DNA of 10,360 nt from positions 1-10,360 of the forward strand of contig JBBRTW010000250.1 of NCBI GenBank assembly GCA_038244055.1, read 5' to 3'. The position numbers and the translations under genes are program-made. The DNA comes from DASPKW01 sp038244055 (lineage in GTDB: Bacteria > Planctomycetota > Phycisphaerae > Tepidisphaerales > Tepidisphaeraceae). Below, in pieces: positions 1 through 6,560 of this stretch (position 1 is its first letter; every line of letters starts with the position of its first letter). Under the pieces are notes generated by a model that did no database searches, was not told the DNA's origin, and saw only the letters and a program-made list of their open reading frames with translations.

Positions 1-307
1 AGGTGGAGAGGAGGATGAGCGGGAAGGAGAGGCCGTCGATGCCGACGTAATATTCGATGTTGAAAGAGGGAATCCAGGCCGCCCGCTGCACCATCTGGAC
101 GACGCCGCCCGGCGCGGTGTTGTAGCCGCCCGGGACCTTCCAGTCGAAGGTCGCCAGCAGGAGCAGCGAGAGGAGGAAGGTGACGATCGTGGTGCCCAGG
201 GCCGTCCACCGCATGGCCGAGCGTCCCCGAGCCATAAGCACCAGCACCGCACCCGCCGCCGGCAGAAAGATCAGGAGGGTCAGGAGGTTGTTGTTGAGGA
301 ATTGCAT
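1..307 (-). CDS. nuoM: NADH-quinone oxidoreductase subunit M, N-terminal fragment
   Basis: This is the 5' end of nuoM; the gene continues beyond the left edge and only about 102 codons are visible. NuoM is one of the three antiporter-like proton-pumping subunits in the membrane arm of complex I. Translation from the ATG at 307 begins MQFLNNNLLTLLIFLPAAGA, a first membrane helix. A second hydrophobic stretch (VTFLLSLLLLATFDW) follows. The fragment then reads WIPSFNIEYYVGIDGLSFPL, close to the conserved N-terminal block WIPSFGI.YHLGVDGISLPL of the family. It lies downstream of nuoL, the standard L-M order, across a 203-bp repeat-filled spacer. No Shine-Dalgarno is visible: the start codon directly follows AACTCGC-type heptamers. 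Identity is secure; the C-terminal part cannot be judged. Confidence 0.94.
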   Translation of the reverse strand, partial: MQFLNNNLLTLLIFLPAAGAVLVLMARGRSAMRWTALGTTIVTFLLSLLLLATFDWKVPGGYNTAPGGVVQMVQRAAWIPSFNIEYYVGIDGLSFPLILLST

Positions 308-309
308 GG

Positions 310-344
310 GAGTTGCGAGTTATGAGTTGCGAGTTGCGAGTGAC
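310..344. repeat. GAGTTGC heptamer tandem repeat before nuoM
   Basis: Five consecutive 7-bp units on the plus strand: GAGTTGC, GAGTTAT, GAGTTGC, GAGTTGC, GAGTGAC. On the gene strand this reads as AACTCGC repeats ending CAACTCCC immediately before the nuoM ATG. The same family occurs before nuoL (2934-3002). Confidence 0.85.
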
Positions 345-371
345 GCATCGTTTCTTGGTTTAGCTGGTTCG

Positions 372-420
372 TTGTGCGTTGTCGATTGTCCGTTGTCCGT
401 TGTCAGTTGTCAGTTGTTCG
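372..420. repeat. TTGTCAG/TTGTCCG heptamer tandem repeat
   Basis: Seven perfectly phased 7-bp units fill 49 bp: TTGTGCG, TTGTCGA, TTGTCCG, TTGTCCG, TTGTCAG, TTGTCAG, TTGTTCG. Only the TTGT core is constant. It lies in the nuoL-nuoM spacer and runs straight into the 48-bp direct repeat that starts at 406. Confidence 0.85.
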
Positions 421-503
421 AAGCCTTAAGTTTTTAGTTCTTAGTTTTATTCGCCGTTGTCAGTCGTTCGAAGCCTTAAGTTTTTAGTTTTTAGTTTTCT
501 TCG
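406..503. repeat. 48-bp direct duplication, 50-bp period
   Basis: Segment 406-453 is repeated at 456-503 with three mismatches (415/465, 440/490, 449/499). Each copy contains GTTGTCAG, then GTTCGAAGCCTTAAG, then phased A/T-rich heptamers (TTTTTAG, TTCTTAG or TTTTTAG, TTTT[A/C]TT). The second copy ends 7 bp before the nuoL stop codon. The AT-rich tracts contrast sharply with the GC-rich genes on either side. Confidence 0.88.
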
Positions 504-510
504 CTCACTG

Positions 511-2931
511 CTATCCCACCACCGACAGCACCACCACAATCGCCGCCGCCAGTCCTACGGCCACGACGACCATCAGGGCCAGCACATAGGCGCGAATCCG
601 GCCGGTCTGCGGCGCTCGAACCGCCACGCCCAGCGATTGCGCCAGGCTGGCCGCGCCGTTGACCGCGCCATCGACGATATACGTATCGTGCGCCCCGGCC
701 AGGTCGGAGCCGCGCTTGACCAGTTTGGCCGAGAGGTTGACCGCGACATCGATCACGTATGTGTCGATGGCCGAGGCGAGTTTCGAAATGGCAAGCGTCA
801 CGCCGACGAAAATGACTCCGTACAGCTCATCGAAGTACATCTTTCGATAGAGCCAGATGTTGATCCAGCGGATGGGCGCGATCTTGAGCATGGCGTTGGC
901 GACCGCGAAACCGTTCCAATAAACCAGCACGCCCAGGCCGATGCCGATGATGAAGGCGTATCCGGACCAATGCACCAGCTTCTCGCCATTGTGGAAAGCG
1001 GCGATGCGGGCGGGGTCTTCTTCCTTGATCTCGGGCAATGCGCCTTCGGGCTTGGGCGCGTGGCCCGCCGCCAATTCTGTTCGGGCGGCATGCGCTTCGG
1101 GCTCGGGCCTGGCGGCGTGGGGCGATGATTCGGCCGCGCCATTAGCCGGCTCGGTCTCATGCTCGTAGGCCGAGGCGGGCTGCCATGAGGTATCGAAGCC
1201 GGTGAACCGGGCCATCAGCGGCGGGGCCGGCGTTTCCGACCCCGCCACGGCGCGGGTTCGCTCGAAATAATTGCGCGTTTCCTTCTGCGTGCTGCGGAGA
1301 AACGACGGCACGCCAAACCATTCATACCCCGCGATGATGCTGAGCACCGCCAGCGCGATCAGCGGAATGTAGAGGATCGGCGTGTCGTGGGCATGATCGT
1401 ACAGATGCTTGTTGCGCGGCTTGCCGGCGAAGGTCAGCATCCAACAGCGGGTCATGTAGAAGGCGGTGACGTAAGCGATGATCGTCGGCACCCAGAAGAG
1501 CAGCCAGTATCCCCAGCCTTTGCCGACCTTGGCCGCCAGCCAGGAGAAAGAGGCCGCGTTGCCGACGATCAGGTGCTTGGAATAATACCCGGACATCAGC
1601 GGCGTTCCCGCTATCGCCAGCACAGCGATGCCGAAGGTCAGCGCGGTATACGGAATCTTCCGCCAGAGGCCGCCGTACTGCCCCAGTTCCTGTTCGTGAT
1701 GGGCGGCATGAATGACGCTGCCCGAACCGAGGAACAAAAGCGCTTTGAAAAAGGCATGCGTGATCAGGTGGAAAAGCGCCCCCACCCACGAGCCGATCCC
1801 CATCGCCAGCATCATGTAACCAAGCTGCGAGAGCGTGGAGTAGGCGAGGACCTTCTTGATATCCGTCTGGGCCATCGCGATCAGCGCGGCCATCGTCAGC
1901 GTGATGCAGCCGATGATCGCGATGAAGAGCTTGGCGTCGGGCGTGAGAATCGGAAATATCCGGCCAACGAGATACACGCCGGCCGCCACCATCGTCGCCG
2001 CGTGGATCAATGCGCTGACGGGCGTCGGGCCTTCCATCGCATCGGGGAGCCAGACGTGCAGCGGGAACTGCGCGCTCTTGCCCACCGCGCCGAAGAACAG
2101 GCCGATGCCCATGATCGTCAGCAGGCCGACGGTCATGTGGTTGTACTTGCTCGCATCGGGCTTGCCGGCCTCGGCGATTGCGGGCTGGATCGTCCCCGCC
2201 AGCGCGGCGGGCGTGCCGTCGGCGGGGAGCACGATGATCTGCCCCTTCTCCACCGATCCGGCGTTGCCGAGATAGCGGTAGACATCCATCAGCGAAACAT
2301 TGCCGAGATTGAAGAACAAAATGCCCAGGCCGATGAGGAAGCCCAGATCGCCGACGCGATTGACGACGAACGCCTTGATGGCCGCGTTGGAGGCCGATTT
2401 TTTCTCGTACCAGAAGCCGATCAGCAGGTAAGAGCAGAGGCCGACCAGTTCCCAGAAGATGAAGAGCTGGAGGATGGTTCCGCCGATGACCAGGCCGAGC
2501 ATCGAGAAGCAGAAGAGCGACAGGTAGGTGAAGAATCGCGGGAAGCGCTTGTCTTCGCTCATGTATCCGAGCGAGAAGACGTAGACCAGCGTCGAGACCA
2601 GCGTGACCATCGAGAACATCACGATCGTCAGCGAATCGACATGCACGCCGATCTGCAGGAAGCCGTTGTTCGAAAACCATTTCCCCACCGGCAGCCAGTC
2701 CATCAGCCGGATATAGGGCTGCCCGCCCGCGCCCGGAGCGGTGCCCGAAGCGGTGTCCATCGAAAGCCAGACGATCATCGCGGCCAGCGAGCAGACGAAC
2801 GACCCGGCGATGAAGAACGTCCCCACGATCCCCGCCAGGGGACTGCCCATGCGCCGGCCTAAAAAGACCAGGATAAGAAACGACACCAAGGGCAGCAGTG
2901 TCGCGATGATGAGAAGTGTGGCCACGGGCAT
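511..2931 (-). CDS. nuoL: NADH-quinone oxidoreductase subunit L (proton-pumping)
   Basis: NuoL is the distal antiporter-like subunit of the complex I membrane arm and couples quinone reduction to proton translocation. The 806-residue product shows the family core. FWELVGLCSYLLIGFW is at about 159-174, with the key Glu at 161. GAVGKSAQFPLHVWLPDAMEGPTPVSALIHAATM runs about 281-314, with Lys285 and His310, in two adjoining blocks. THAFFKALLF is at 391-400, with Lys396. It is longer than usual (about 610-700 aa). There is an extra loop at roughly 222-265, and a hydrophilic Ala/Glu/His-rich linker at about 590-645 separates the antiporter core from the C-terminal helices. The motif usually written SKDEI reads SKHLI at 451-455. 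The ATG at 2931 is chosen because the upstream in-frame extension translates GAGTTGC repeat DNA. No Shine-Dalgarno is visible. nuoK lies 74 bp upstream. Confidence 0.97.
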   Translation of the reverse strand: MPVATLLIIATLLPLVSFLILVFLGRRMGSPLAGIVGTFFIAGSFVCSLAAMIVWLSMDTASGTAPGAGGQPYIRLMDWLPVGKWFSNNGFLQIGVHVDSLTIVMFSMVTLVSTLVYVFSLGYMSEDKRFPRFFTYLSLFCFSMLGLVIGGTILQLFIFWELVGLCSYLLIGFWYEKKSASNAAIKAFVVNRVGDLGFLIGLGILFFNLGNVSLMDVYRYLGNAGSVEKGQIIVLPADGTPAALAGTIQPAIAEAGKPDASKYNHMTVGLLTIMGIGLFFGAVGKSAQFPLHVWLPDAMEGPTPVSALIHAATMVAAGVYLVGRIFPILTPDAKLFIAIIGCITLTMAALIAMAQTDIKKVLAYSTLSQLGYMMLAMGIGSWVGALFHLITHAFFKALLFLGSGSVIHAAHHEQELGQYGGLWRKIPYTALTFGIAVLAIAGTPLMSGYYSKHLIVGNAASFSWLAAKVGKGWGYWLLFWVPTIIAYVTAFYMTRCWMLTFAGKPRNKHLYDHAHDTPILYIPLIALAVLSIIAGYEWFGVPSFLRSTQKETRNYFERTRAVAGSETPAPPLMARFTGFDTSWQPASAYEHETEPANGAAESSPHAARPEPEAHAARTELAAGHAPKPEGALPEIKEEDPARIAAFHNGEKLVHWSGYAFIIGIGLGVLVYWNGFAVANAMLKIAPIRWINIWLYRKMYFDELYGVIFVGVTLAISKLASAIDTYVIDVAVNLSAKLVKRGSDLAGAHDTYIVDGAVNGAASLAQSLGVAVRAPQTGRIRAYVLALMVVVAVGLAAAIVVVLSVVG

Positions 2932-2933
2932 GG

Positions 2934-3002
2934 GAGTTGTGAGTTGCGAGTTGCGAGTTGCGAGAGTCGAGCCATTTCCACTCGCAGCCCGCAACTCGCA
3001 AC
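2934..3002. repeat. GAGTTGC heptamers forming a 22-bp inverted repeat
   Basis: Four phased heptamers (GAGTTGT, then GAGTTGC three times) occupy 2934-2961. Arms 2943-2964 and 2981-3002 are inverted repeats of 22 bp with two mismatches, separated by a 16-nt loop. The element fills nearly the whole nuoK-nuoL spacer. In the mRNA it would form a stem starting 3 nt after the nuoK stop and ending 11 nt before the nuoL start. Confidence 0.85.
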
Positions 3003-3005
3003 GCT

Positions 3006-3359
3006 CTAACCTTTCAGGGTCTGTCCTCTTTCGACATCGATGCTCGAGAAGTTGTTGTAGTAGTTCAGGAAGATCGCCAGGGCCACGGCCGCTTCAGCGG
3101 CCGCCAGGACGATCACAAAAATCGCGAAGACCTGTCCATCCATCAGGGGTTTGCCGCCAGCGCGATCGCCGGCCCAGAGATAGCGGTTGAAGGCGACGAG
3201 GTTCACGTTGGCGGCGTTGAGAACCAGTTCCACGCCCATCAGGATGCCGATGGCATTCCGCTTGACCATCATGCTGAGCAGCCCGCATGCGAACATGAGG
3301 GCACCCAGCACCAGGAAGTGGTTGAGGCCGATCGGATTATCAATGATCCCTACGAACAT
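3006..3359 (-). CDS. nuoK: NADH-quinone oxidoreductase subunit K
   Basis: NuoK is a small three-helix subunit of the complex I membrane arm; its buried glutamates lie on the proton path between NuoH and the antiporter subunits. The 117-aa product is slightly longer than the usual 100 or so. It carries the family block VKRNAIGILMGVELVLNAAN at 32-51, with the conserved Glu at 44, and a second membrane Glu at 89 within IVLAAAEAAVALAI. These correspond to Glu36 and Glu72 of the E. coli protein. The ATG at 3359 has a good Shine-Dalgarno: AGGA at 3367-3370 on the opposite strand, 7 nt away. It lies between nuoJ (91 bp upstream) and nuoL. Confidence 0.97.
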   Translation of the reverse strand: MFVGIIDNPIGLNHFLVLGALMFACGLLSMMVKRNAIGILMGVELVLNAANVNLVAFNRYLWAGDRAGGKPLMDGQVFAIFVIVLAAAEAAVALAIFLNYYNNFSSIDVERGQTLKG

Positions 3360-3378
3360 GAATCAATCCTGCGAACGT

Positions 3379-3407
3379 GAAACATGAAAACACGAAACAT
3401 GAAGAGC
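3379..3407. repeat. GAAACAT-family repeat upstream of nuoK
   Basis: Degenerate units GAAACAT, GAAAACAC, GAAACAT, GAAGAGC lie about 20 nt upstream of the nuoK start. The same family, in four perfect copies and in the same orientation, lies 18 nt upstream of pyrB (7562-7589). The flank ACGTGAAACATGAAA is shared between the two sites. Confidence 0.7.
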
Positions 3408-3423
3408 ACGTTATTCTGTCTTA

Positions 3424-3444
3424 TTCATCCTTCATCCTTCATCC
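3424..3444. repeat. TTCATCC heptamer, three copies
   Basis: Three perfect 7-bp units sit 6 bp downstream of the nuoJ stop, followed by TTCGAC. With the GAAACAT units, they fill most of the 91-bp nuoJ-nuoK spacer. Confidence 0.85.
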
Positions 3445-3450
3445 TTCGAC

Positions 3451-4077
3451 TCAACTCCACTGCCGTGCCTTCTCGGCTAAACTGATATTCGACGCTTTGA
3501 CGGTTGTGCTCATTTCTTCGCGGCGGCGGCCCTTGGCCAGATACGCGGCACCGATCATCACGACCAGCAGCAGCACGCTGGCCAGTTCAAAGGGCACCAG
3601 GAAATCGCCGAGCAACGCCTGGCCCAGCGCACCCATCGGATAAGGAACGGCCGCATCCACACCGGGCGGCGGCACGAACCCGGCCGAGCGAATTCCGATG
3701 ATCAAAGCCGCCAACAGAACCAGAGTCACGGTCGTACCGATCATGACTTCCGCCAGCTTCGGCTCGAATTTCGAGAAGGGCGACTTGCTGGTCAGCATCA
3801 CGCCGAACACGATCAGGATCAGCGTTCCGCCCGCGTAAACCACCAGTTGGACGGCCGCGATAAATTCGCTGTCGAGGAGGAAATAAAGTCCGGCGACGCC
3901 CACCAGCGTGAACAGCAGGAAAACCGCCGTCCGCACGATATTCCGCGACACCACCACGCCAATGGCCGACCCGCCCGCCATGATCGCGAACAGATAGAAC
4001 AGCGCCGCCGAAACCGTCTGCGCCTGCCCGATGGCCGCTGACTGCGTGGTCGAAATTGTCGCCAGAAAATCCATCAT
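3451..4077 (-). CDS. nuoJ: NADH-quinone oxidoreductase subunit J
   Basis: NuoJ is a five-helix subunit of the complex I membrane arm whose third helix takes part in coupling. The 208-aa product has hydrophobic segments near 22-42, 49-67, 73-94, 110-129 and 161-181. The family block FLLDSEFIAAVQLVVYAGGT falls at 66-85, with the helix-3 signature VQLVVYAGGTLILIVFGVML at 76-95. The tail is short, charged and hydrophilic. The start chosen is the double ATG at 4077/4074, preceded by AGAGAAG as a weak Shine-Dalgarno. An in-frame ATG at 4095 would add six residues that overlap repeat DNA. The first six codons are duplicated 78 bp upstream (4132-4155). nuoH, not nuoI, is the upstream neighbour. Confidence 0.95.
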   Translation of the reverse strand: MMDFLATISTTQSAAIGQAQTVSAALFYLFAIMAGGSAIGVVVSRNIVRTAVFLLFTLVGVAGLYFLLDSEFIAAVQLVVYAGGTLILIVFGVMLTSKSPFSKFEPKLAEVMIGTTVTLVLLAALIIGIRSAGFVPPPGVDAAVPYPMGALGQALLGDFLVPFELASVLLLVVMIGAAYLAKGRRREEMSTTVKASNISLAEKARQWS

Positions 4078-4103
4078 TGCTTCTCTCGAACTCATTCTCG
4101 TAG

Positions 4104-4122
4104 CACGGGCATCCTGCCCGTG
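4104..4122. repeat. CACGGGC palindrome, copy 1
   Basis: CACGGGC-ATCCT-GCCCGTG forms a 7-bp stem with a 5-nt loop, preceded by TCGTAG. Its reading-frame translation gives the GTGILPV-type string that I recall in spurious planctomycete ORFs. It lies between nuoH and nuoJ. Confidence 0.85.
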
Positions 4123-4131
4123 TTCGAACCA

Positions 4132-4155
4132 TCATCTCGCCAGAAAATCCATCAT
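4132..4155 (-). other. Seven-codon minigene copy of the nuoJ start
   Basis: The duplicated nuoJ 5' end reads ATG ATG GAT TTT CTG GCG AGA TGA, encoding MMDFLAR, where nuoJ encodes MMDFLAT. It lies upstream of nuoJ in the same transcript direction and frame, but stops after seven codons. It lacks the AGAGAAG that precedes the true start. It may be translationally inert, a decoy initiation site or a leader; nothing in the sequence decides. Confidence 0.45.
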
Positions 4156-4172
4156 CGAACTCACTCTCGTGG

Positions 4173-4191
4173 CACGGGCATCCTGCCCGTG
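4173..4191. repeat. CACGGGC palindrome, copy 2
   Basis: CACGGGC-ATCCT-GCCCGTG, in the same orientation as copy 1, preceded by TCGTGG. It belongs to the second unit of the nuoJ-start duplication. Confidence 0.85.
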
Positions 4192-4238
4192 TTGGAACCA
4201 TCAACACTTCAGATTCCTTCAACTTTTTACATCACTCA

Positions 4239-4257
4239 CACGGGCAAGATGCCCGTG
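4239..4257. repeat. CACGGGC palindrome, copy 3, inverted
   Basis: CACGGGC-AAGAT-GCCCGTG followed by CTACGA: the loop and flank show the opposite orientation from copies 1 and 2. It ends 7 bp before the nuoH stop codon. As RNA it would put a hairpin just after nuoH, but no T-run follows on the gene strand, so it is a poor rho-independent terminator. Confidence 0.82.
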
Positions 4258-4264
4258 CTACGAA

Positions 4265-5665
4265 TTACGTCTCCGCAATCGGCTCGGGCTCGGTCAGACG
4301 CTGCTTGATGCCCTTGCCGGTCATGTACGCATATCCAACCCACATCACCACGCCGCCGACCATCGTCAGGCCGACCAGCGCTAAAATCGCCTGGATCACC
4401 ACGGTCGCGGTTGCGCCGCCGCGCGCCCATTCCGACCAGCTCCATGGATTGAAATCGAGCCAGGGCATCGGCCGGGTCACGGTCCCCGATTCCCATTCCG
4501 GCATGTACAACTGCCAGAGCGCGCCGCCCAGGAGCAGGACGCAGGCGATCGGCAGCAGCACTTTCACGCAGGCATACAACACCTGATCGATACGCGGCCG
4601 GGGCAGGGTCCAGCGAATCCACATCTGCACGAAGATGATCGCCAGCGCCTTGAGCGTGAAGATGCCCGCGCCGATGGCATTCAGGCAAAACAGGCCGGTC
4701 TGATGCGCGGCCGGGTCGACGATCCACTGAGCGTAGTAGTATCCCAGAATTCCGAAGGGATCGTTCCACCCGCCCAGAAAGAGCGCGGCCTGAATCCCGC
4801 CGACGACGAACATGGCCGCGTATTCGGCGAAGAAGAAGAAGGCGAAACGCATCCCGCTGTATTCGGTGTGGAAACCGGCCACCAGTTCCGACTCGGATTC
4901 CGGCAGATCGAACGGCGCGCGTTTGTTGCTGGCCAGGCTGGCGACGAAGTAAACGAAGAAGGCCGAGAAGACGAACGGGTTGCGGAAGACGATCCATGTA
5001 TGCAGCCCGCCCGACTGGAGCATTCCGAGCTCGACCAGGTTGAGCGTGCCGGCCGTCATCACGCCGACGATGATCGAGATGCCCAGCGGGATTTCATAAG
5101 AGACCATCTGGCAGGCCTCGCGCATCGCCCCGTAAATCGACCATTTATTATTCGAAGCCCACCCCGCCAGAATGACGCCCATGATCTCGACACTCAGGAT
5201 CGCCAGTATCCAGAATACCCCGGCCGACAAGCGCGGCTCGTAAGTCCAGTTCGGGGCGAAGGGCAACGCCAGAAACGCCGCGAACGCCGGCGCGAAGGCA
5301 ATGTACGGCGCCAGCCTGAACAAAAGCTTATCCGCGTGATGCGGAATCAGGTCTTCCTTGGTCAGGAGCTTGATCCCATCCGCCAGGGACTGCAACAGCC
5401 CGATCGGCCCGACGCGATTGGGCCCGATGCGGCTCTGAATATGCCCGGCCACCTTGCGTTCCCACCAGATCGCAAACATCGCAATTAGCAGGACTAATGA
5501 GAAAAACCCCACCAGGATGAGCCCCGCCCCGATGAGAACGCTTTCAAACGCCCCGGGCTGCCGGCCGAACAGAATCTCGAACATGCTCCGCCGCCAGGGC
5601 GCGGCGGCGATCGGGCTGGTGATTTGTCCGAGCATCGATCCGAAGTTGGGCACTTGGAACCACAT
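4265..5665 (-). CDS. nuoH: NADH-quinone oxidoreductase subunit H
   Basis: NuoH is the membrane subunit that joins the peripheral arm to the membrane arm of complex I and helps form the quinone chamber. The 466-aa product carries WWERKVAGHIQSRIGPNRVG at 67-86, QSLADGIKLLTKED at 92-105, and the quinone-site loop around APFDLPESESELVAGFHTEY at 250-269. Several membrane helices continue to about 447. It is longer than the 325-aa E. coli protein at both ends. The start is uncertain. The ATG at 5665 has AAGGG 10 nt upstream and is preferred; ATGs at 5635 and 5584 are alternatives. The reading frame stays open to 6079, but that stretch lies antisense to the lipoprotein gene and looks non-coding. It is the first gene of this nuo block. 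Confidence 0.95.
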   Translation of the reverse strand: MWFQVPNFGSMLGQITSPIAAAPWRRSMFEILFGRQPGAFESVLIGAGLILVGFFSLVLLIAMFAIWWERKVAGHIQSRIGPNRVGPIGLLQSLADGIKLLTKEDLIPHHADKLLFRLAPYIAFAPAFAAFLALPFAPNWTYEPRLSAGVFWILAILSVEIMGVILAGWASNNKWSIYGAMREACQMVSYEIPLGISIIVGVMTAGTLNLVELGMLQSGGLHTWIVFRNPFVFSAFFVYFVASLASNKRAPFDLPESESELVAGFHTEYSGMRFAFFFFAEYAAMFVVGGIQAALFLGGWNDPFGILGYYYAQWIVDPAAHQTGLFCLNAIGAGIFTLKALAIIFVQMWIRWTLPRPRIDQVLYACVKVLLPIACVLLLGGALWQLYMPEWESGTVTRPMPWLDFNPWSWSEWARGGATATVVIQAILALVGLTMVGGVVMWVGYAYMTGKGIKQRLTEPEPIAET

Positions 5666-5753
5666 GAATTGCAAACCCTTGTAGTGGCTGCCGAAATCGC
5701 TGTCAACGAATTCAGAGGCCCTTGCCGGCATCAACCCACCAGCGAGGTGCGGA

Positions 5754-5789
5754 GATATAGCGGATATCTTGACAAACAAGTCAATATCC
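5754..5789 (-). promoter_or_regulatory. Candidate nuoH promoter with palindrome
   Basis: Reading toward nuoH, TTGACT (5784-5779) and TATATC (5759-5754) are spaced by 19 bp, a weak sigma70-like match. The -35 lies inside an imperfect palindrome at 5762-5789: GGATAT-CT-TGAC, spacer AAACAA, GTCAATATCC, so a regulator could bind there. This is inference from sequence only. I saw no other clear promoter in the 238-bp divergent gap (5666-5903), and none for the lipoprotein. Confidence 0.3.
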
Positions 5790-5903
5790 CTCCGGAATGC
5801 GCCCGTAGCAAGGTCCGGCCCGATGCCCCCGCAACCACCGGCACCCACCCGGCATTTTGCTCGCTGGCACGGCGGGCAATAGACGGTATGGTTTGCGACT
5901 TCA

Positions 5904-6560
5904 ATGATCATTCGCCCATCCGCCATGTTTTTTCTGACCCTGCCGATGCTCCTGGCCACCGGCTGCGCCAGCATCCGCGTGACCGATCCCCAGCGCAGCG
6001 CCACCGAGCAGTTCCTGATGTCGCAGGCCGTGTCGCAGGCGGTCGACCAACTCAACGTCGATGCCCTGCGCGATCGCAAAATCTGGGTGGAGACCGGTTA
6101 TCTCTCCGGCGCGGAGCAGGTCATCGTCAATGGCGAAGTTCGCCAGCGCCTTTTCACCAGCGCCGAGCAGGCCTTCGCCACCGGGCAACTGCGGGAACGC
6201 CTGCTCATGGGCGGAGCGCGAATCATGCAGGAGAAAAAGTCGGCCGACATCATCGTCGAAATCCGCAGCGGCGGGATCGGGATCGATCGACTCGATAACC
6301 TGATCGGCATCCCCGCCCTGGCGCTGCAGACCTCGCTGGGCACGAACGTTCCCGTCACCACCCCTGAAATCGCCCTTTATAAAAACACCCGGCAGCGCGG
6401 GTTCGCATCGGTCTCCATCGTCGCCTTCCGCGCTGATTCCGGAGAATACGTCACCTCATCGGGCCCCTATGTCGGCCGAACGATACGCGATGATTTCTGG
6501 CTCTTCGGCGCGGGCCCGCGAACGGTGGGGAATATCCCACCGACGGAAAGCCCCAAGTAA
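5904..6560 (+). CDS. Predicted lipoprotein of unknown function
   Basis: A 218-residue protein that starts MIIRPSAMFFLTLPMLLATGC. It has a short positively charged n-region, a hydrophobic core and a lipobox ending at Cys21, so export and lipid anchoring are likely. The mature part begins with the block TDPQRSATEQFLMSQAVSQA. It contains alternating helix- and strand-like segments (IWVETGYL at 60-67, ADIIVEIRSGGIGID at 114-128, SVSIVAFRADSG at 169-180) and no catalytic motif I recognise. It resembles small planctomycete lipoproteins annotated as DUF6655, but I recall that only loosely. The ATG at 5904 is preferred over 5925 because it supplies the Arg; no clear Shine-Dalgarno is seen. Its TAA is directly adjacent to the convergent pyrB stop. 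Confidence 0.82.
   Translation: MIIRPSAMFFLTLPMLLATGCASIRVTDPQRSATEQFLMSQAVSQAVDQLNVDALRDRKIWVETGYLSGAEQVIVNGEVRQRLFTSAEQAFATGQLRERLLMGGARIMQEKKSADIIVEIRSGGIGIDRLDNLIGIPALALQTSLGTNVPVTTPEIALYKNTRQRGFASVSIVAFRADSGEYVTSSGPYVGRTIRDDFWLFGAGPRTVGNIPPTESPK

Larger units (their letters stand above)
4059..4203. repeat. Imperfect tandem duplication covering the nuoJ start
   Basis: The segment 4059-4136 recurs at 4137-4203. Both copies share an 18-19 bp block carrying the nuoJ initiation codons, then a 48-bp block (CGAACTC... to ...GAACCATCA) with three mismatches that contains the CACGGGC palindrome. The functional copy has an extra 9 bp (4078-4086) that supplies AGAGAAG before the ATG. The start-codon offset is exactly 78 bp, or 26 codons. 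Confidence 0.88.

Noticed and set aside
310..503. CRISPR array
   Set aside because: Repeats are 7 bp and contiguous, with no unique spacers of regular length and no cas genes.
1387..2862. Long open frame antisense to nuoL (also 1322-3001 in another frame)
   Set aside because: High-GC DNA opposite a well-conserved gene gives long spurious frames; the translations are Arg/His/Asp-rich without domains.
3587..4222. Alternative frame over nuoJ beginning MKESEVLMVPTRAG
   Set aside because: It translates the palindrome duplication and then an off-frame of nuoJ; the true nuoJ frame has clear membrane helices.
5666..6079. N-terminal extension of NuoH
   Set aside because: It runs antisense into the lipoprotein gene and carries no membrane segment or family similarity.
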